From: Krasilnikoviella flava | Lineage (GTDB): Bacteria > Actinomycetota > Actinomycetes > Actinomycetales > Cellulomonadaceae | Length of the DNA stretch: 64,000 nucleotides | Direction of reading: 5' to 3' | NCBI RefSeq assembly: GCF_900167525.1 | Contig: NZ_FUZQ01000008.1 | Location: forward strand, 248,001-312,000 | Part shown: positions 17,981 to 27,243 of the stretch, piece by piece | Position numbering within the stretch: position 1 is the first letter of the stretch | Layout: every line of letters starts with the position of its first letter | Notes under the pieces: model-generated | Databases searched by the model: none | What the model was told of the DNA's origin: nothing | What the model saw: only the letters and a program-made list of their open reading frames with translations | Position numbers and translations under genes: made by a program

Positions 17981-18978
17981 CAGGAGGCCTCCACGTCGTA
18001 GTTCACGAACCGGCGCGAGCACCAGAAGATCAGCAGGGCCATGGCGAGGCCGGCCAGGAACAGCAGCACCGCCAGGGCGGAGGCATATCCGAGCTCCGCG
18101 AATCCGAAGGCGTTCTTGTAGAGGTACATCATGTAGAACAGCGCGCCCGCGTCGGGGTCGCCGGTGCCGTTGGTGACGATGTACGCCTCGGTGAAGACCT
18201 GGAGGGCGCCGGAGACGCCGGTGATCAGGTTGAACAGGAGCACCGGGGTGAGCAGCGGCAGCGTGATCGACAGGAACTGGCGCATCGGGCCGGCGCCGTC
18301 CACGCGCGCCGCCTCGTAGACGGTCCTGGGGACGTTGCGCAGCCCGGCGAGGAAGATCAGGGCCGCGTTCCCCGCGCCGAGCTGGGCCATCAGGATGATG
18401 GCGATCTTGACCCCGGTCGGGTCGCCCAACAGGTTCACGTTGGACTCGCCGAAGAGGTTCAGCACCTGGTTGAACGCCCCGAACTGCGGGTTCAGGAACA
18501 CGATGAAGATGAACGACATCGCGAACGCGGGGATCAACGACGGGGCGTAGAAGATCGTGCGGTACCACGCGACCTCGCGGACGTTCTGGTTCATCGCGAG
18601 CGCGAGCGTGAGCGCGACGACGAGCCCGAGCGGCACGGCGATGAGGGCGAAGAACAGCGTGTTCCCCGCCGCCTTGCCGACCAGCGGGTCGGCGAACGCG
18701 GTGACGTAGTTCCCCACCCCCACCCAGGTCGGGGCACCCATGCCGGAGTAGCGGGTGAAGCTGAGGTAGATCGAGTAGCCGACCGGGTAGACGACGAAGA
18801 CCAGGATCCCGATGAGCCAGGGCGAGATGTACTTCAGCCCGAGGGCCAGGTCGCGCCGGTCCGACCGCGAGAGCCGATGACGGCGGCGCTGCGGTGGACT
18901 GGCGGTCGCGTCCTTCTCCACCTCGTCTGGTGGTGCTGCCCCAGAGGGGGCCCTGGCCGTCAGTCCGGTCGCAGTCAT
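17980..18978 (-). CDS. Sugar ABC permease, MalF type
   Basis: The 332-residue permease has six transmembrane segments, starting with ISPWLIGILVFVVYPVGYSI, and the EAA loop YEAARVDGAGPMRQFLSITL. A 50-residue charged N-terminal arm precedes the first helix. The ATG at 18976-18978 was chosen because GGGAG lies upstream; a frame extending to 19083 is open but without a ribosome site and would overlap the putative operator region of the divergent ROK gene. It is the first gene of the five-gene sugar operon and is probably controlled by the divergent ROK regulator. Confidence 0.92.
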   Translation of the reverse strand: MTATGLTARAPSGAAPPDEVEKDATASPPQRRRHRLSRSDRRDLALGLKYISPWLIGILVFVVYPVGYSIYLSFTRYSGMGAPTWVGVGNYVTAFADPLVGKAAGNTLFFALIAVPLGLVVALTLALAMNQNVREVAWYRTIFYAPSLIPAFAMSFIFIVFLNPQFGAFNQVLNLFGESNVNLLGDPTGVKIAIILMAQLGAGNAALIFLAGLRNVPRTVYEAARVDGAGPMRQFLSITLPLLTPVLLFNLITGVSGALQVFTEAYIVTNGTGDPDAGALFYMMYLYKNAFGFAELGYASALAVLLFLAGLAMALLIFWCSRRFVNYDVEAS

Positions 18979-19090
18979 CGCTCTCCCTTCGGTACGGCGA
19001 CGGAACGTCGTCCGTCGTGTCATGGACGCGGACCGCAGCACCGAGAGGGTGACGTGGACCACTGTGTCCGACGCGGCGAACATTACTCAC

Positions 19091-19110
19091 ACCAATGGAT
19101 ATATTCAAAG
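19091..19110. promoter_or_regulatory. Possible ROK operator in the divergent promoter region
   Basis: The 162-bp gap between the sugar operon and the ROK gene holds the only AT-rich patch of the area, ACCAATGGATATATTCAAAG at 19091-19110, with a near-palindromic GGATATATTC centre. An AT-rich core between divergent genes is the usual place for a ROK operator and promoter elements. No second site was found to confirm it. Confidence 0.3.
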
Positions 19111-19140
19111 AGGCATGATGGGGCCGGCGGAAGGAGAGCG

Positions 19141-20352
19141 ATGCGTGCGACGACGATGCCGCAGGTGGGGGCTCGGAACGAGCTCGTCGTGCTGCGGGCG
19201 ATCCGGGTGTCTCCGGAGGGGGTCGACCAGTCGAGCCTGATGGAACGCTGCGGCCTCTCGCGCCAGGCGGTCTCGCAGATCACACGGCGGCTGATCGAGC
19301 GCGGGCTGGTTCGTGCGGCACCGGTGCACACGAACCGACCCGGCAAGCCCGCGCTGTCGATGCGGGTCGAACCCCGCGCGATGCTCGCCGCCGGGGCCCA
19401 TCTGGACCCCGCGCACATCACGGTCACCGTGGTCGACATGCTCGCCCGCCCGATCCTGAAGCGGTTCCTCGCGCCGCCCTGCCAAGACCCGGCCGCCGAC
19501 GTGGAGCGCATCGGTGCGGCCCTGGACGAGATGCTCCACGAGCTCGGTGCCGCCGTGCCGGACGGGCAGGACGAGCAGGTGCACAGCGGGATCCAGGGGA
19601 TCGGCGTCGCGGTGCCCGGGGGCATCGACGCCGCGCACGGAAGGATGCTCGATCCCCCGTGGCTGCCCGGGTGGCGTGGCGTGCCGCTGCTCGATCTGAT
19701 CCGGGAACGGACGGGGCTGCCCGCCGTCCTCGACAAGGACACCAACGCCGCGCTCACGGCCGAGTGCTGGCCGGGCCGGTTCGCCGCGCAGGAGACGGTC
19801 CTCTACCTGTACGTCGGCGCCGGCGTGGGATCGGCCGTGGCGGGCGACGGCACCATCCACCGCGGCAGCACCGTCCAGGCGGGAGAGATCGGCCATCTCC
19901 CGACGGGCATGGACGACACCAGGTGCGCCTGCGGCCGCATGTCGTGCCTCATGCTCTACACGGACATGGACCGCTTCCTGGAGAAGGTGCGGCGGGCCGG
20001 TGTGCCGGTGGAGTCGCACGCCCGCACGACGACGGCACTCGACCTGGTGCAGCAGCGGGCGCGCGGCGGCGACGACGTCGCCCGGCGCCTGATCGAGGAG
20101 TATGGGACGGCACTGGGTGAGGCCGCGCGCACGCTGATCAGCATCCACGATCCGCACCGCGTCGTCATCGGCGGCCCCTACTGGGGGTATCTGGCCGAGC
20201 ACGCCACACCCCAGGTGGCGCGGGGTGCACGGCGCTCACGGGGCGGCTCGCACGAGGTCTCCGTGGCCTCGTCGACCTTCGGGGACGACGTCGGGGCCAT
20301 CGGCGCCGCCACGCTCTTCCTCGAGCGGAAGCTCTCCCCCGCCACCACCTGA
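19141..20352 (+). CDS. ROK family transcriptional regulator
   Basis: This 403-residue protein has an N-terminal winged helix-turn-helix (about residues 15-75, with SSLMERCGLSRQAVSQITRR) and a C-terminal sugar kinase-like ROK domain. The zinc-site pattern is present as GEIGH near residue 250 and CACGRMSC, though the last usual Glu is replaced. The sugar-binding block is VLDKDTNAALTAE, where DxN is kept. ROK repressors release DNA when they bind a sugar or sugar phosphate. The ATG is preceded by GGAGAGCG. It is divergent from the sugar ABC operon and is its likely regulator. Confidence 0.9.
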   Translation: MRATTMPQVGARNELVVLRAIRVSPEGVDQSSLMERCGLSRQAVSQITRRLIERGLVRAAPVHTNRPGKPALSMRVEPRAMLAAGAHLDPAHITVTVVDMLARPILKRFLAPPCQDPAADVERIGAALDEMLHELGAAVPDGQDEQVHSGIQGIGVAVPGGIDAAHGRMLDPPWLPGWRGVPLLDLIRERTGLPAVLDKDTNAALTAECWPGRFAAQETVLYLYVGAGVGSAVAGDGTIHRGSTVQAGEIGHLPTGMDDTRCACGRMSCLMLYTDMDRFLEKVRRAGVPVESHARTTTALDLVQQRARGGDDVARRLIEEYGTALGEAARTLISIHDPHRVVIGGPYWGYLAEHATPQVARGARRSRGGSHEVSVASSTFGDDVGAIGAATLFLERKLSPATT

Positions 20353-20380
20353 CGACGCGCGGCCTCGGCCGGCGCCCGCC

Positions 20381-23300
20381 TCACGCCAGGTCGGTACCGC
20401 CGGCCGCCCGCTCGCACAGCCCGAGGAACGCCCCGAGCCGACCCAGCCCTTCGGGCGTGTGCGGCAGATAGTCGGTCAGCTCCGGCGACCGTACGACGAT
20501 CGCGCACCACTGCCCACGTGAGACCGCCACGTTGATCCGGTGCCGGGAGAGCAGGAAGCCGGTGCCGCGCGGCACGTCGTGCGGCGACGACGCAGCCAGG
20601 GTGACGATCGCGACGGGCGCTTCGGTGCCCTGGAACCGGTCGACGGTGCCCACGCGCACGCCGCCCAGGCCGGCGGCATCGAGCGCGCGGCGCACGGCCC
20701 ACACCTGGGCGTTGTAGGCGGCGAGCACGACGACGTCGCCCGGCTCGAGCGGCCGCGGGGTGTGCCCGGCCCCCGGCGTCCACGCCCGGCCGACGACGTC
20801 GGACGCCTGCCGCACCACCTCCTGCGCCTCCTCGGGCGAGGCGACCCCGCGCCCCTGGTGGCGCACGGGCACGTGGTGCACCCCGGGAGCCACGCCTTCG
20901 AGCCGCCGCCCGGCGGCGGTGTCGTGGGCCTGCAGCCGCCCCTCGTACGCGAGCTGCGACACCGCCTCGCACAGGGCGGGATGCATGCGCCACGACCGCG
21001 CCAGGAAGTAGCCCAGCCCCGGCGGCAGCACGTCGCGGCCGTCCGCGAGCCAGCCGAGCGCCGACCGGTCCACCGGCTCGGGATGCCGGCCCCGGCTGAC
21101 CTGCGGCAGCTGCTGCGGGTCGCCGAGCAGCAGCAGGCGCCGCGCCGACCGCGCCACCGCGACGGTGGCGGCGAGCGAGAACTGCCCCGCCTCGTCCACC
21201 ACCAGCAGGTCGAGGTCCTCCTCGGGCCACCGTCCCGGGTGGGCGAAGTCCCAGGCCGTGCCGCCGACGACGCCGGGGCCGCGGCGCGAGAACTCGGCCA
21301 GGTCGTCTCCCGACAGCTCCGCGCACAGGGCGGTGGGCGACGGGGCGTCGGCCTGCTTCTTCCTGGCGACCCGGTCGGCGGGGACCCCCGCCTTCTCGAC
21401 GACGGCGCGCAGCATGTTCTCGACCGCGGCGTGCGACTGCGCGACGACGCCGACGCGCCACCCCTCGGCCACCAGCTCGGCGATGACGTGCGAGCCGACG
21501 TGGGTCTTGCCGGTGCCGGGCGGCCCCTGCACCGCGAGGTACGAGCGGTCGAGGTCGCGCGTCGCCGCCAGGACCGCGGCGGTGAAGTCGTCGCCGACGA
21601 CGTCGGGCAGCGGGCCCCCGTCGGCCAGGCGCGGGGGCCGTCGGCGCAGCAGGTCGGCGGCGGGGCCGTCCGGCAGCGCGCGGTCGGCGTCCCAGGCCGC
21701 CAGCGCCTGCCGCGCCACCTCCTCGAGCGCCTGCTCCTGCGGGTCCGCGCGCGGCCCGCTGGACGGGGTGAGAGCCATCGGCAGGTCGGCGAAGGTCTCC
21801 GCGCCGACACGCACCTGCTCACGCAGCAGCAGCACGTCCCGCTCGCCCGTCTCCGTCTCCCGGCGCACCGCGTCGACGATCGTCGCGCCGCCGTGGAAGC
21901 CGCGCACCGCATTCGCGGGCACGGTCACCGCGTCGGGCGCAGGGTCGTCGTAGAGGACGAACGGCACGGCCCCGACGGCGAGCTCGGAGCCCTCGGACAG
22001 CCGCCCGACCAGCTCCAGCACGCGTGCCGGTGCGCGACGCCCGTCCTCCACGGCCCAGTCCTGGAGCACCGACGCACGTTCCACGTGGAACGTGTTGCGG
22101 CGGCCCTGCCACTCGTCCGTCGGCAGCTCGAGCCGCGAGTAGTGCTCGTGCCAGAACGGCTTGCTCTCGCGGCGCCAGTACCCGAGAGATGCGCCGATCA
22201 TCGCGAGCGCCTGGGCCTCGTCGTCGCGGGAGCCGCGGTCCTCGCCGACCCGCTCGCGGACCTCGGCCTCCAGCGCCAGCCGCCGCTCACGGGCCTCGCG
22301 GGCCGCCGCCTGCCGGGGCGTCTCCTCGGCGGGGGTGGTCTCGACAGGCTCGACCGACGGACCCGACGGTCGAGCTTGTCGGAACCGGGCCTCGACCGGC
22401 TCGACCGTCGACGCGCGGGCATCGACGACGTCGGCCGCGCCGCGGAGCCAGTCGAGCAGTCGCAGGGTGGAGAGGCAGTCGTACCGGTTGTAGTCCGCGA
22501 TGTCGCGCAGCAGTGCGTCCGCCTCGTCGGTGCGCCCGCCGTCGCGCAGGGCCGTGTACTCGGCGTACGCGACGATGGACGCCGCCGCGGTGGTGACACC
22601 CGAGCGCAGCTCGTCGCCCATGTAGAGCGGCTCGAGCTTCTTGATCGACTTCGAGCGGTCCGAGATCCGCAGCGACGACCGCACGACGGCGTAGAGGTCC
22701 ACCAGCACGCCGTCGCGCAACAGCTGGTCCACCTCCTCCTCGTAGACCCCGTGGCGGGCGGCGATGGACAGCAGGTGCACCCGCTCGTACGACGCGTAGT
22801 GGTAGACGTGCAGGTCCGGGTACCGCCGTCGGCGCTCGGCGAGGTAGTCCACGAAGTCGATCAGCGCCTGCCGCTCCTGCGCCAGGTCGTGGGCCCAGAA
22901 AGCCCGGAACGGCGGCGCCTCCCCCGCGGCGTCGGGCCGCTCGACCAAGCCGAAGAGGTAGTCCAGCCCGGTCTGCTGGCCCCACTGCTCCCCCTGCGGG
23001 TCGGACCACAGCGGGTCGCCCTCGAAGTCGAAGAAGACGTCGCCGGGGCTGGGCGGCGGCAGCCGGTGCACGGCCGACGTGTCGGGCAGCGACCAGCGGA
23101 TGACGGCGGGCTCGCCGTGGTCGTCGTAGGCGACCTCGCCGTCGCCGGCGCTGGTGCCGAGCTGCAGCCGCGCCTGCTCGCGCACCCGCTCGAAGCTCCG
23201 GGCGGGCATCCCCTGCGGCGGCTCCTCGGCGGCCGCGAGCGCGTCGATCGTCGTGATGCCGCCCGCGACCAGGCGCGCGCGCTGGGCCTCGTACACCCCG

Positions 23301-24121
23301 CCCACCAGCAGCACGTCGCGGTGGGCCGCCGCCTGCTCGGCGCACGACTCGCACCGACCGCAGGCGGTGAACCGCTCGTCGCCCCACGCGAGCGAGCCGT
23401 CGTCGGCCCGGTGGGCGGCGACGACCTCCCGGAGCCGGGCGCGGCGCTGCTGGAGCACGGGCAGCAGCTCCGCGAGCCTGTGGGAGCTGGTGACACGCGT
23501 GCCGAGCACCAGGTGCACGGCGTCCGTCGGGTCGACGTGCGCGGCGGCGAGCTGGTCCGCGTACGCCGCGAGCTGGAGCAGCGCCGTGACCTTGGCCCGG
23601 CGGGCGAGCTTGGTGTCGAGCACCGCGTACCGCGGCAGCGCGGGGCCCGCGTGCCCGCCGGGGCGGCCGGGGCCGACGTCGGGGTCCCCGAGCGGGTCGC
23701 GCACGAGGAAGTCGGCGCGCCCGTGGAGCTCGCCGTCGAAGAAGGAGGCCTGCGCCACGACGTCGGCGCCCGCCTCGATCGCCGCCAGGGTCGCGCCGTG
23801 CGCCGCCTCCAGCGCCTCCCGGGCGGGCCGCGCCGCGGGCTCGACCTCGACCACGCCGCCCGGCCCGCCGGTGGACCGTCCGAAGCGGGCCACGTACTCG
23901 TCCAGCACCCGGCGCTCGTGCGCGTCGCCCAGCGCGGCGGTGCGCTCGAGCATGGCGTCGGCCGCGCGCTCCCGGCGCGGCACGCGGCCGAGCAGCTCGT
24001 CGAGCCTGCGCAGGAGCCGGAACTCGCACTCGGCGGCGACGACCAGGTCGCTCACGGAGTGCACCACCGCGGGCTCGCCCATGGGCTGGGAGGCGGTGCC
24101 GGGTGCGTCGAGGAGGAACAT
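20381..24121 (-). CDS. Two-part RecB-type nuclease and SF1 helicase (TM0106 family)
   Basis: The 1246-residue protein combines several modules. Residues 20-290 resemble RecB/Cas4-like nucleases: LDTKLARRAKVTALLQLAAY contains the DxK active site and a Cys in AAECEFRLL plus CGRCESC near residue 257 could hold an iron-sulphur cluster. Residues 380-560 are an RNase H-like exonuclease with FFDFEGDP and YNRYDCLSTLRL. The C-terminal part from about residue 850 is an SF1 helicase with Walker A GPPGTGKTH, VVDEAGQFS and the late motifs GTVDRFQGTEAP and RINVAVSRG. Proteins of this type are thought to act in DNA repair or defence; the role is not settled. It stands alone, convergent with the ROK gene. 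A TCGACAGG element is embedded in frame at residues 571-596. Confidence 0.88.
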   Translation of the reverse strand: MFLLDAPGTASQPMGEPAVVHSVSDLVVAAECEFRLLRRLDELLGRVPRRERAADAMLERTAALGDAHERRVLDEYVARFGRSTGGPGGVVEVEPAARPAREALEAAHGATLAAIEAGADVVAQASFFDGELHGRADFLVRDPLGDPDVGPGRPGGHAGPALPRYAVLDTKLARRAKVTALLQLAAYADQLAAAHVDPTDAVHLVLGTRVTSSHRLAELLPVLQQRRARLREVVAAHRADDGSLAWGDERFTACGRCESCAEQAAAHRDVLLVGGVYEAQRARLVAGGITTIDALAAAEEPPQGMPARSFERVREQARLQLGTSAGDGEVAYDDHGEPAVIRWSLPDTSAVHRLPPPSPGDVFFDFEGDPLWSDPQGEQWGQQTGLDYLFGLVERPDAAGEAPPFRAFWAHDLAQERQALIDFVDYLAERRRRYPDLHVYHYASYERVHLLSIAARHGVYEEEVDQLLRDGVLVDLYAVVRSSLRISDRSKSIKKLEPLYMGDELRSGVTTAAASIVAYAEYTALRDGGRTDEADALLRDIADYNRYDCLSTLRLLDWLRGAADVVDARASTVEPVEARFRQARPSGPSVEPVETTPAEETPRQAAAREARERRLALEAEVRERVGEDRGSRDDEAQALAMIGASLGYWRRESKPFWHEHYSRLELPTDEWQGRRNTFHVERASVLQDWAVEDGRRAPARVLELVGRLSEGSELAVGAVPFVLYDDPAPDAVTVPANAVRGFHGGATIVDAVRRETETGERDVLLLREQVRVGAETFADLPMALTPSSGPRADPQEQALEEVARQALAAWDADRALPDGPAADLLRRRPPRLADGGPLPDVVGDDFTAAVLAATRDLDRSYLAVQGPPGTGKTHVGSHVIAELVAEGWRVGVVAQSHAAVENMLRAVVEKAGVPADRVARKKQADAPSPTALCAELSGDDLAEFSRRGPGVVGGTAWDFAHPGRWPEEDLDLLVVDEAGQFSLAATVAVARSARRLLLLGDPQQLPQVSRGRHPEPVDRSALGWLADGRDVLPPGLGYFLARSWRMHPALCEAVSQLAYEGRLQAHDTAAGRRLEGVAPGVHHVPVRHQGRGVASPEEAQEVVRQASDVVGRAWTPGAGHTPRPLEPGDVVVLAAYNAQVWAVRRALDAAGLGGVRVGTVDRFQGTEAPVAIVTLAASSPHDVPRGTGFLLSRHRINVAVSRGQWCAIVVRSPELTDYLPHTPEGLGRLGAFLGLCERAAGGTDLA
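22335..22410. repeat. TCGACAGGCTCGACC palindromic element inside a coding region
   Basis: Three arms (TCGACAGGCTCGACC, GGTCGAGCTTGTCGG and TCGACCGGCTCGACC) are arranged head to tail and head to head in 76 bases. In the frame of the nuclease/helicase they encode STVEPVEARFRQARP and [10 protein letters not shown]. The element lies in a linker between the exonuclease-like part and the helicase-proximal part and keeps the frame. Confidence 0.8.
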
Positions 24122-24155
24122 GCCCCCGGTCTACCAGCGGCGACCGACACGCTCT

Positions 24156-24211
24156 CCGGTGGTCGAGCCTGTCGAAAGCACGGCCCTGGGTTTCGACAGG
24201 CTCCACCAGCG
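24156..24211. repeat. TCGACAGGCTCGACC palindromic element, intergenic
   Basis: GGTGGTCGAGCCTGTCGAAA and TTTCGACAGGCTCCACC face each other across a 12-base spacer, in the gap between the nuclease/helicase and GntR genes. It is the intergenic form of the same dispersed element seen at five other places in the window. Confidence 0.85.
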
Positions 24212-24229
24212 GGCCCGTCTTCCGTCGTC

Positions 24230-24251
24230 TTGCATGCAAGTTGGATGCAAG
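24230..24251. promoter_or_regulatory. Putative GntR autoregulatory operator
   Basis: TTGCATGCAA at 24230-24239 is a perfect palindrome, followed at 24241-24250 by TTGGATGCAA, a one-mismatch copy 11 bases on. The pair ends 16 bases before the GTG start of the GntR gene, in an otherwise GC-rich gap. Its position fits an autoregulatory operator of the downstream gene; binding is inferred. Confidence 0.5.
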
Positions 24252-24266
24252 CGTAGGTTGCCTCGG

Positions 24267-24923
24267 GTGACAGAGCCCTCCGCCTCCTCCGCGCCGCCCC
24301 TCAGCGCCGCCGAGCGCGCGTACCAGCACACCAAGGCGAAGATCCTCTCGGGCGAGGTCCCCGGCGGCCGGCTCCTGTCGGAGGGCGACGTCGCGGCGGA
24401 GCTCGGCATCAGCCGCACCCCCGTGCACGAGGCGTTCCTGCGCCTCGACGCCGAGCGGCTGCTCGCCGTCGCGCCCCGCCGCGGCGCCGCCGTCCTGCCC
24501 ATGGCACCCGACGAGGCGCGCGACGTGCTCGAGATGCGCGAGGCCATCGAGCTGTCCACCGCCCGGCGGGCGCTGGCGCACGGCGCCCCGGCGACCGCCG
24601 TCCTCGGCCCGCTGCACGCCAACGTCGAGGCGCAGCGGGCGGCGGCCGCGGCCGGCGACGTCGACGCCTTCGTCCGGGCGGACGGCGAGTTCCACGCCCT
24701 GCTCGTGGCGGCGGCGCGCAACCAGACCGCCGTCCAGCTCTACGACCTGCTGCGCGACAAGCAGCACCGGCTGCGCGCCCAGCTGCTGCACGTCGGGGCC
24801 GAGCAGGTCGCCTCGTCCCTGGCCGACCACGAGGCGATGCTCGCCGCCGTCGAGGACGGCGACGCGGACGCCCTGTGCGACCTCGTGCACGAGCACGTCC
24901 GGCGCCACCGGGGCATCCTGTGA
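24267..24923 (+). CDS. GntR family regulator, FadR/FCD type
   Basis: This 218-residue regulator has an N-terminal winged helix with SEGDVAAELGISRTPVHEAFLRL near residues 40-62 and a C-terminal FCD domain in which DGEFHALL and DHEAML supply candidate metal or ligand-binding Asp and His residues. Regulators of this type respond to small organic acids or amino acids. The GTG at 24267-24269 is the best start in frame; it has no clear ribosome site, so the transcript may be leaderless or nearly so. It overlaps the following transporter by GTGA and probably controls it together with itself. Confidence 0.9.
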   Translation: MTEPSASSAPPLSAAERAYQHTKAKILSGEVPGGRLLSEGDVAAELGISRTPVHEAFLRLDAERLLAVAPRRGAAVLPMAPDEARDVLEMREAIELSTARRALAHGAPATAVLGPLHANVEAQRAAAAAGDVDAFVRADGEFHALLVAAARNQTAVQLYDLLRDKQHRLRAQLLHVGAEQVASSLADHEAMLAAVEDGDADALCDLVHEHVRRHRGIL

Positions 24924-26110
24924 GGCGCCCCTGGCTCGGCGCATTCGCGGCGCTGTTCGTCTCGTCGTGGGCCGGCAACCAGTTCACCCCGGTGCTGCTC
25001 ATGTACGAGCAGGTGCAGGGCTACGGCGACGCGACGGTCAACGCGTTCCTCGGCGTCTACGTGCTCGGCCTCGCGCCCGCGCTGCTCGTCGCCGGGACGC
25101 TGTCCGACCGGTACGGGCGCCGTCCCGTGATGCTCGTCGGGACGGTGTGCGGCATGGCCGCCAGCGCGGTGCTGGCGCTCGGCGTCCTCGGCCCCGTGCC
25201 CATCTACGTGGGACGGCTGCTCGCGGGGATCACCGTGGGGACGGCGACGTCGGTCGGGACGAGCTGGATCAAGGAGCTCTCGCAGATCCCCTACGACCGG
25301 GAGGCGGACGCCGGGTCCGGGGCGCGGCGCGCGTCCCTGGCGTTCACCCTCGGGTCCGGTCTCGGCGCCCTCGTCGCGGGCGCGCTCGCACAGTGGGGGC
25401 CGTGGCCGGAGGTGCTGCCGTTCGCCGTGCACCTGGTCGTGACGGCGCCGTTCCTCCTGGTCGTGCTGCGGACGCCGGAGACGCGCGCGCTCGGCGGCGC
25501 GACCGGGCCCTGGTGGCGCGGGCTGCAGGTGCCGCCCGCGGGCCACCGCCGGTTCACGCGTGTCGTCGCAGTCGTCGCGCCGTGGATCTTCGTGGTCGCG
25601 GCGCTCACCTACGGTTACGCCCCCGTGCTGCTGCGCGAGCAGACGCAGGGCCTCGGCGTGGCGTACGCGACGCTGCTCACCGTGGTCGCGCTCGGGGTGG
25701 CCGCCGTGGTGCAGCCCGCCGCCAAGCGGCTCGACGCCGTCGACTCCGCACGCGGGCTGGCCGTCGCCGCCGGGGCGCTGACCCTCGCGGTGGCCTGCGT
25801 CGGGCTGGTCGTCGCGACGGGCTCCCTCTGGTGGGGCGTGGGCGCCGCCGTCGTGGGCGGCGCGGGCATGGGGATCGGCCTGTCGTCGGGGCTGCTCGAG
25901 GTGCAGCGCATCGCCGGCCCGCGCCATCTCGCCGGCCTCACGGGCGTCTTCTACGCCGTCGCCTACGCCGGGTTCCTCACGCCCGCGATCATGGCGGCCA
26001 TCACCCCGCCGTTCACGACGTCGCAGCTCTTCGCCGTCCTCGTGGGGCTCGGCGCGGTGTCCACGGGCATCGTCGTCGCGCACTACCGCAAGCACCTGCC
26101 GGGCTCCTGA
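24920..26110 (+). CDS. MFS transporter
   Basis: The 396-residue protein has 12 predicted membrane segments and the MFS motif A as GTLSDRYGRRPVML between helices 2 and 3. The loop WIKELSQIPYDREADAGSG between helices 4 and 5 is longer than usual. It starts at a GTG that overlaps the GntR stop, so expression is coupled to the regulator. The family cannot be narrowed from sequence; an exporter or metabolite transporter under GntR control is the simplest reading. A 115-bp gap follows. Confidence 0.88.
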   Translation: MRRPWLGAFAALFVSSWAGNQFTPVLLMYEQVQGYGDATVNAFLGVYVLGLAPALLVAGTLSDRYGRRPVMLVGTVCGMAASAVLALGVLGPVPIYVGRLLAGITVGTATSVGTSWIKELSQIPYDREADAGSGARRASLAFTLGSGLGALVAGALAQWGPWPEVLPFAVHLVVTAPFLLVVLRTPETRALGGATGPWWRGLQVPPAGHRRFTRVVAVVAPWIFVVAALTYGYAPVLLREQTQGLGVAYATLLTVVALGVAAVVQPAAKRLDAVDSARGLAVAAGALTLAVACVGLVVATGSLWWGVGAAVVGGAGMGIGLSSGLLEVQRIAGPRHLAGLTGVFYAVAYAGFLTPAIMAAITPPFTTSQLFAVLVGLGAVSTGIVVAHYRKHLPGS

Positions 26111-26225
26111 CCCCCGCCCCGGGGAGCACGTCACGGCGTCCGGCCCCGTCCGGGGGCAGGACGGACATGGACCGGATCGACCGGTTTCCGCCATAGTGGG
26201 TGCCGCTCGACGACGGAGGAGTGTC

Positions 26226-27239
26226 ATGGCTGTGCGTTTCAACCCGCCCCCGGGGTGGCAGGTACCCCCGGGCTTCCGGCCCGACGCGGGGTGGGTACCC
26301 GACCCTGCGTGGCCGCCGGCGCCGCAGGGCTGGGACTACTGGGTCGACGACACGACCGCCCCGCGACGGGCCCGGCCGGAGTCGCCGGTCGAGGCGACGA
26401 CGGTGATGGCGCCCGTCCGGGCGGCGGCCGTGGCCCCCGCCCCGGCGGCCGCGACCACCGTCACGGCCATGCCGCCGCTGCCCCCGTCCGCGCCGACGGC
26501 CACGTTCGGCGCGCCCGTCGCGACCGTCACCACGCCCCCGCCCCCGCCGCCGGCCGCGATCCCGGCCCCCGGACCCGCGGGCGGCCACCTTGCCCAGGCC
26601 GACGACCGCGGCGCGGTGTCGACCGTCTCGGCGGCGCTGCGCACCGTCGGCGACCGCATCCGCACCAGCAGCGGCCGCCGCGCGGAGCGCCTCGCCGCCG
26701 ACGCGGCCGCCGAGACCACCGGCACCCGGACCCGCTCCGGCGCGCGCGGACGCGGCGGGCGGGGCGGCCCGCTCATCGCCGGAGTCGCCGCCGCCTGCCT
26801 CGCGCTCGGCTGCATCCTGGGCGTCACCATCTCGATGATGCGCAGCTCCGACGCGGCGCAGGACCTCGTGGACGCCGGCCGCAAGGAGGCCACGGCCCAG
26901 CAGCTGAAGGTCGAGGCCCAGCAGGCGCAGGAGGACCTCGCCGCGCAGAAGGCCGACGTCCAGAAGCGCGAGCAGGCGCTCAAGGAGCGCGAGAAGGCGG
27001 CGGAGGCCAAGGAGGCCGAGCTCGCGAGCCAGCAGAAGGCGTTCCAGGACCAGCAGACGCAACAGCAGCAGCAGCAGGAGGAACAGCAGCAGCAACAGCA
27101 GCAGGACCCGGCCTGGTTCTTCCTGGACTGCAACGCCGCCCGCGCCGCCGGCGCCGCGCCCATCCAGAACGGGCAGCCCGCCTACCGGGGCGCGCTCGAC
27201 GCCAACGGCAACGGCATCGCCTGCGAGGCCGGCGAGTAA
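26226..27239 (+). CDS. Excalibur calcium-binding domain protein, membrane-anchored
   Basis: This 337-residue protein starts with a Pro/Trp-rich region of repeated short blocks (PPGWQVPPG, DAGWVPDPAWPP), then a Pro/Ala linker, a basic segment and one transmembrane helix near residues 180-205 (LIAGVAAACLALGCILGVTI). A coiled coil rich in Lys, Glu and Gln follows from about 220, ending in an almost pure Gln tract at roughly 278-298 coded by CAG/CAA repeats that could slip. The C-terminus from FLDCNAARAAG to DANGNGIACE is the Excalibur motif, a calcium-binding loop with two Cys. The domain would lie outside the membrane. The start has GGAGGAG. The function is unknown; related proteins are cell-surface or nuclease-associated. 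Confidence 0.85.
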   Translation: MAVRFNPPPGWQVPPGFRPDAGWVPDPAWPPAPQGWDYWVDDTTAPRRARPESPVEATTVMAPVRAAAVAPAPAAATTVTAMPPLPPSAPTATFGAPVATVTTPPPPPPAAIPAPGPAGGHLAQADDRGAVSTVSAALRTVGDRIRTSSGRRAERLAADAAAETTGTRTRSGARGRGGRGGPLIAGVAAACLALGCILGVTISMMRSSDAAQDLVDAGRKEATAQQLKVEAQQAQEDLAAQKADVQKREQALKEREKAAEAKEAELASQQKAFQDQQTQQQQQQEEQQQQQQQDPAWFFLDCNAARAAGAAPIQNGQPAYRGALDANGNGIACEAGE

Positions 27240-27243
27240 CGGC

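Noticed and set aside
20540-24256. Very long plus-strand open frame opposite the nuclease/helicase
   Set aside because: The minus strand has clear nuclease and helicase motifs; the plus frame has only Arg/His/Gln-rich low-complexity sequence.
27058-27105. Microsatellite of CAG/CAA
   Set aside because: It is in frame within the Excalibur protein as a Gln-rich tract next to a coiled coil; noted there as slippage-prone but not treated as a separate element.
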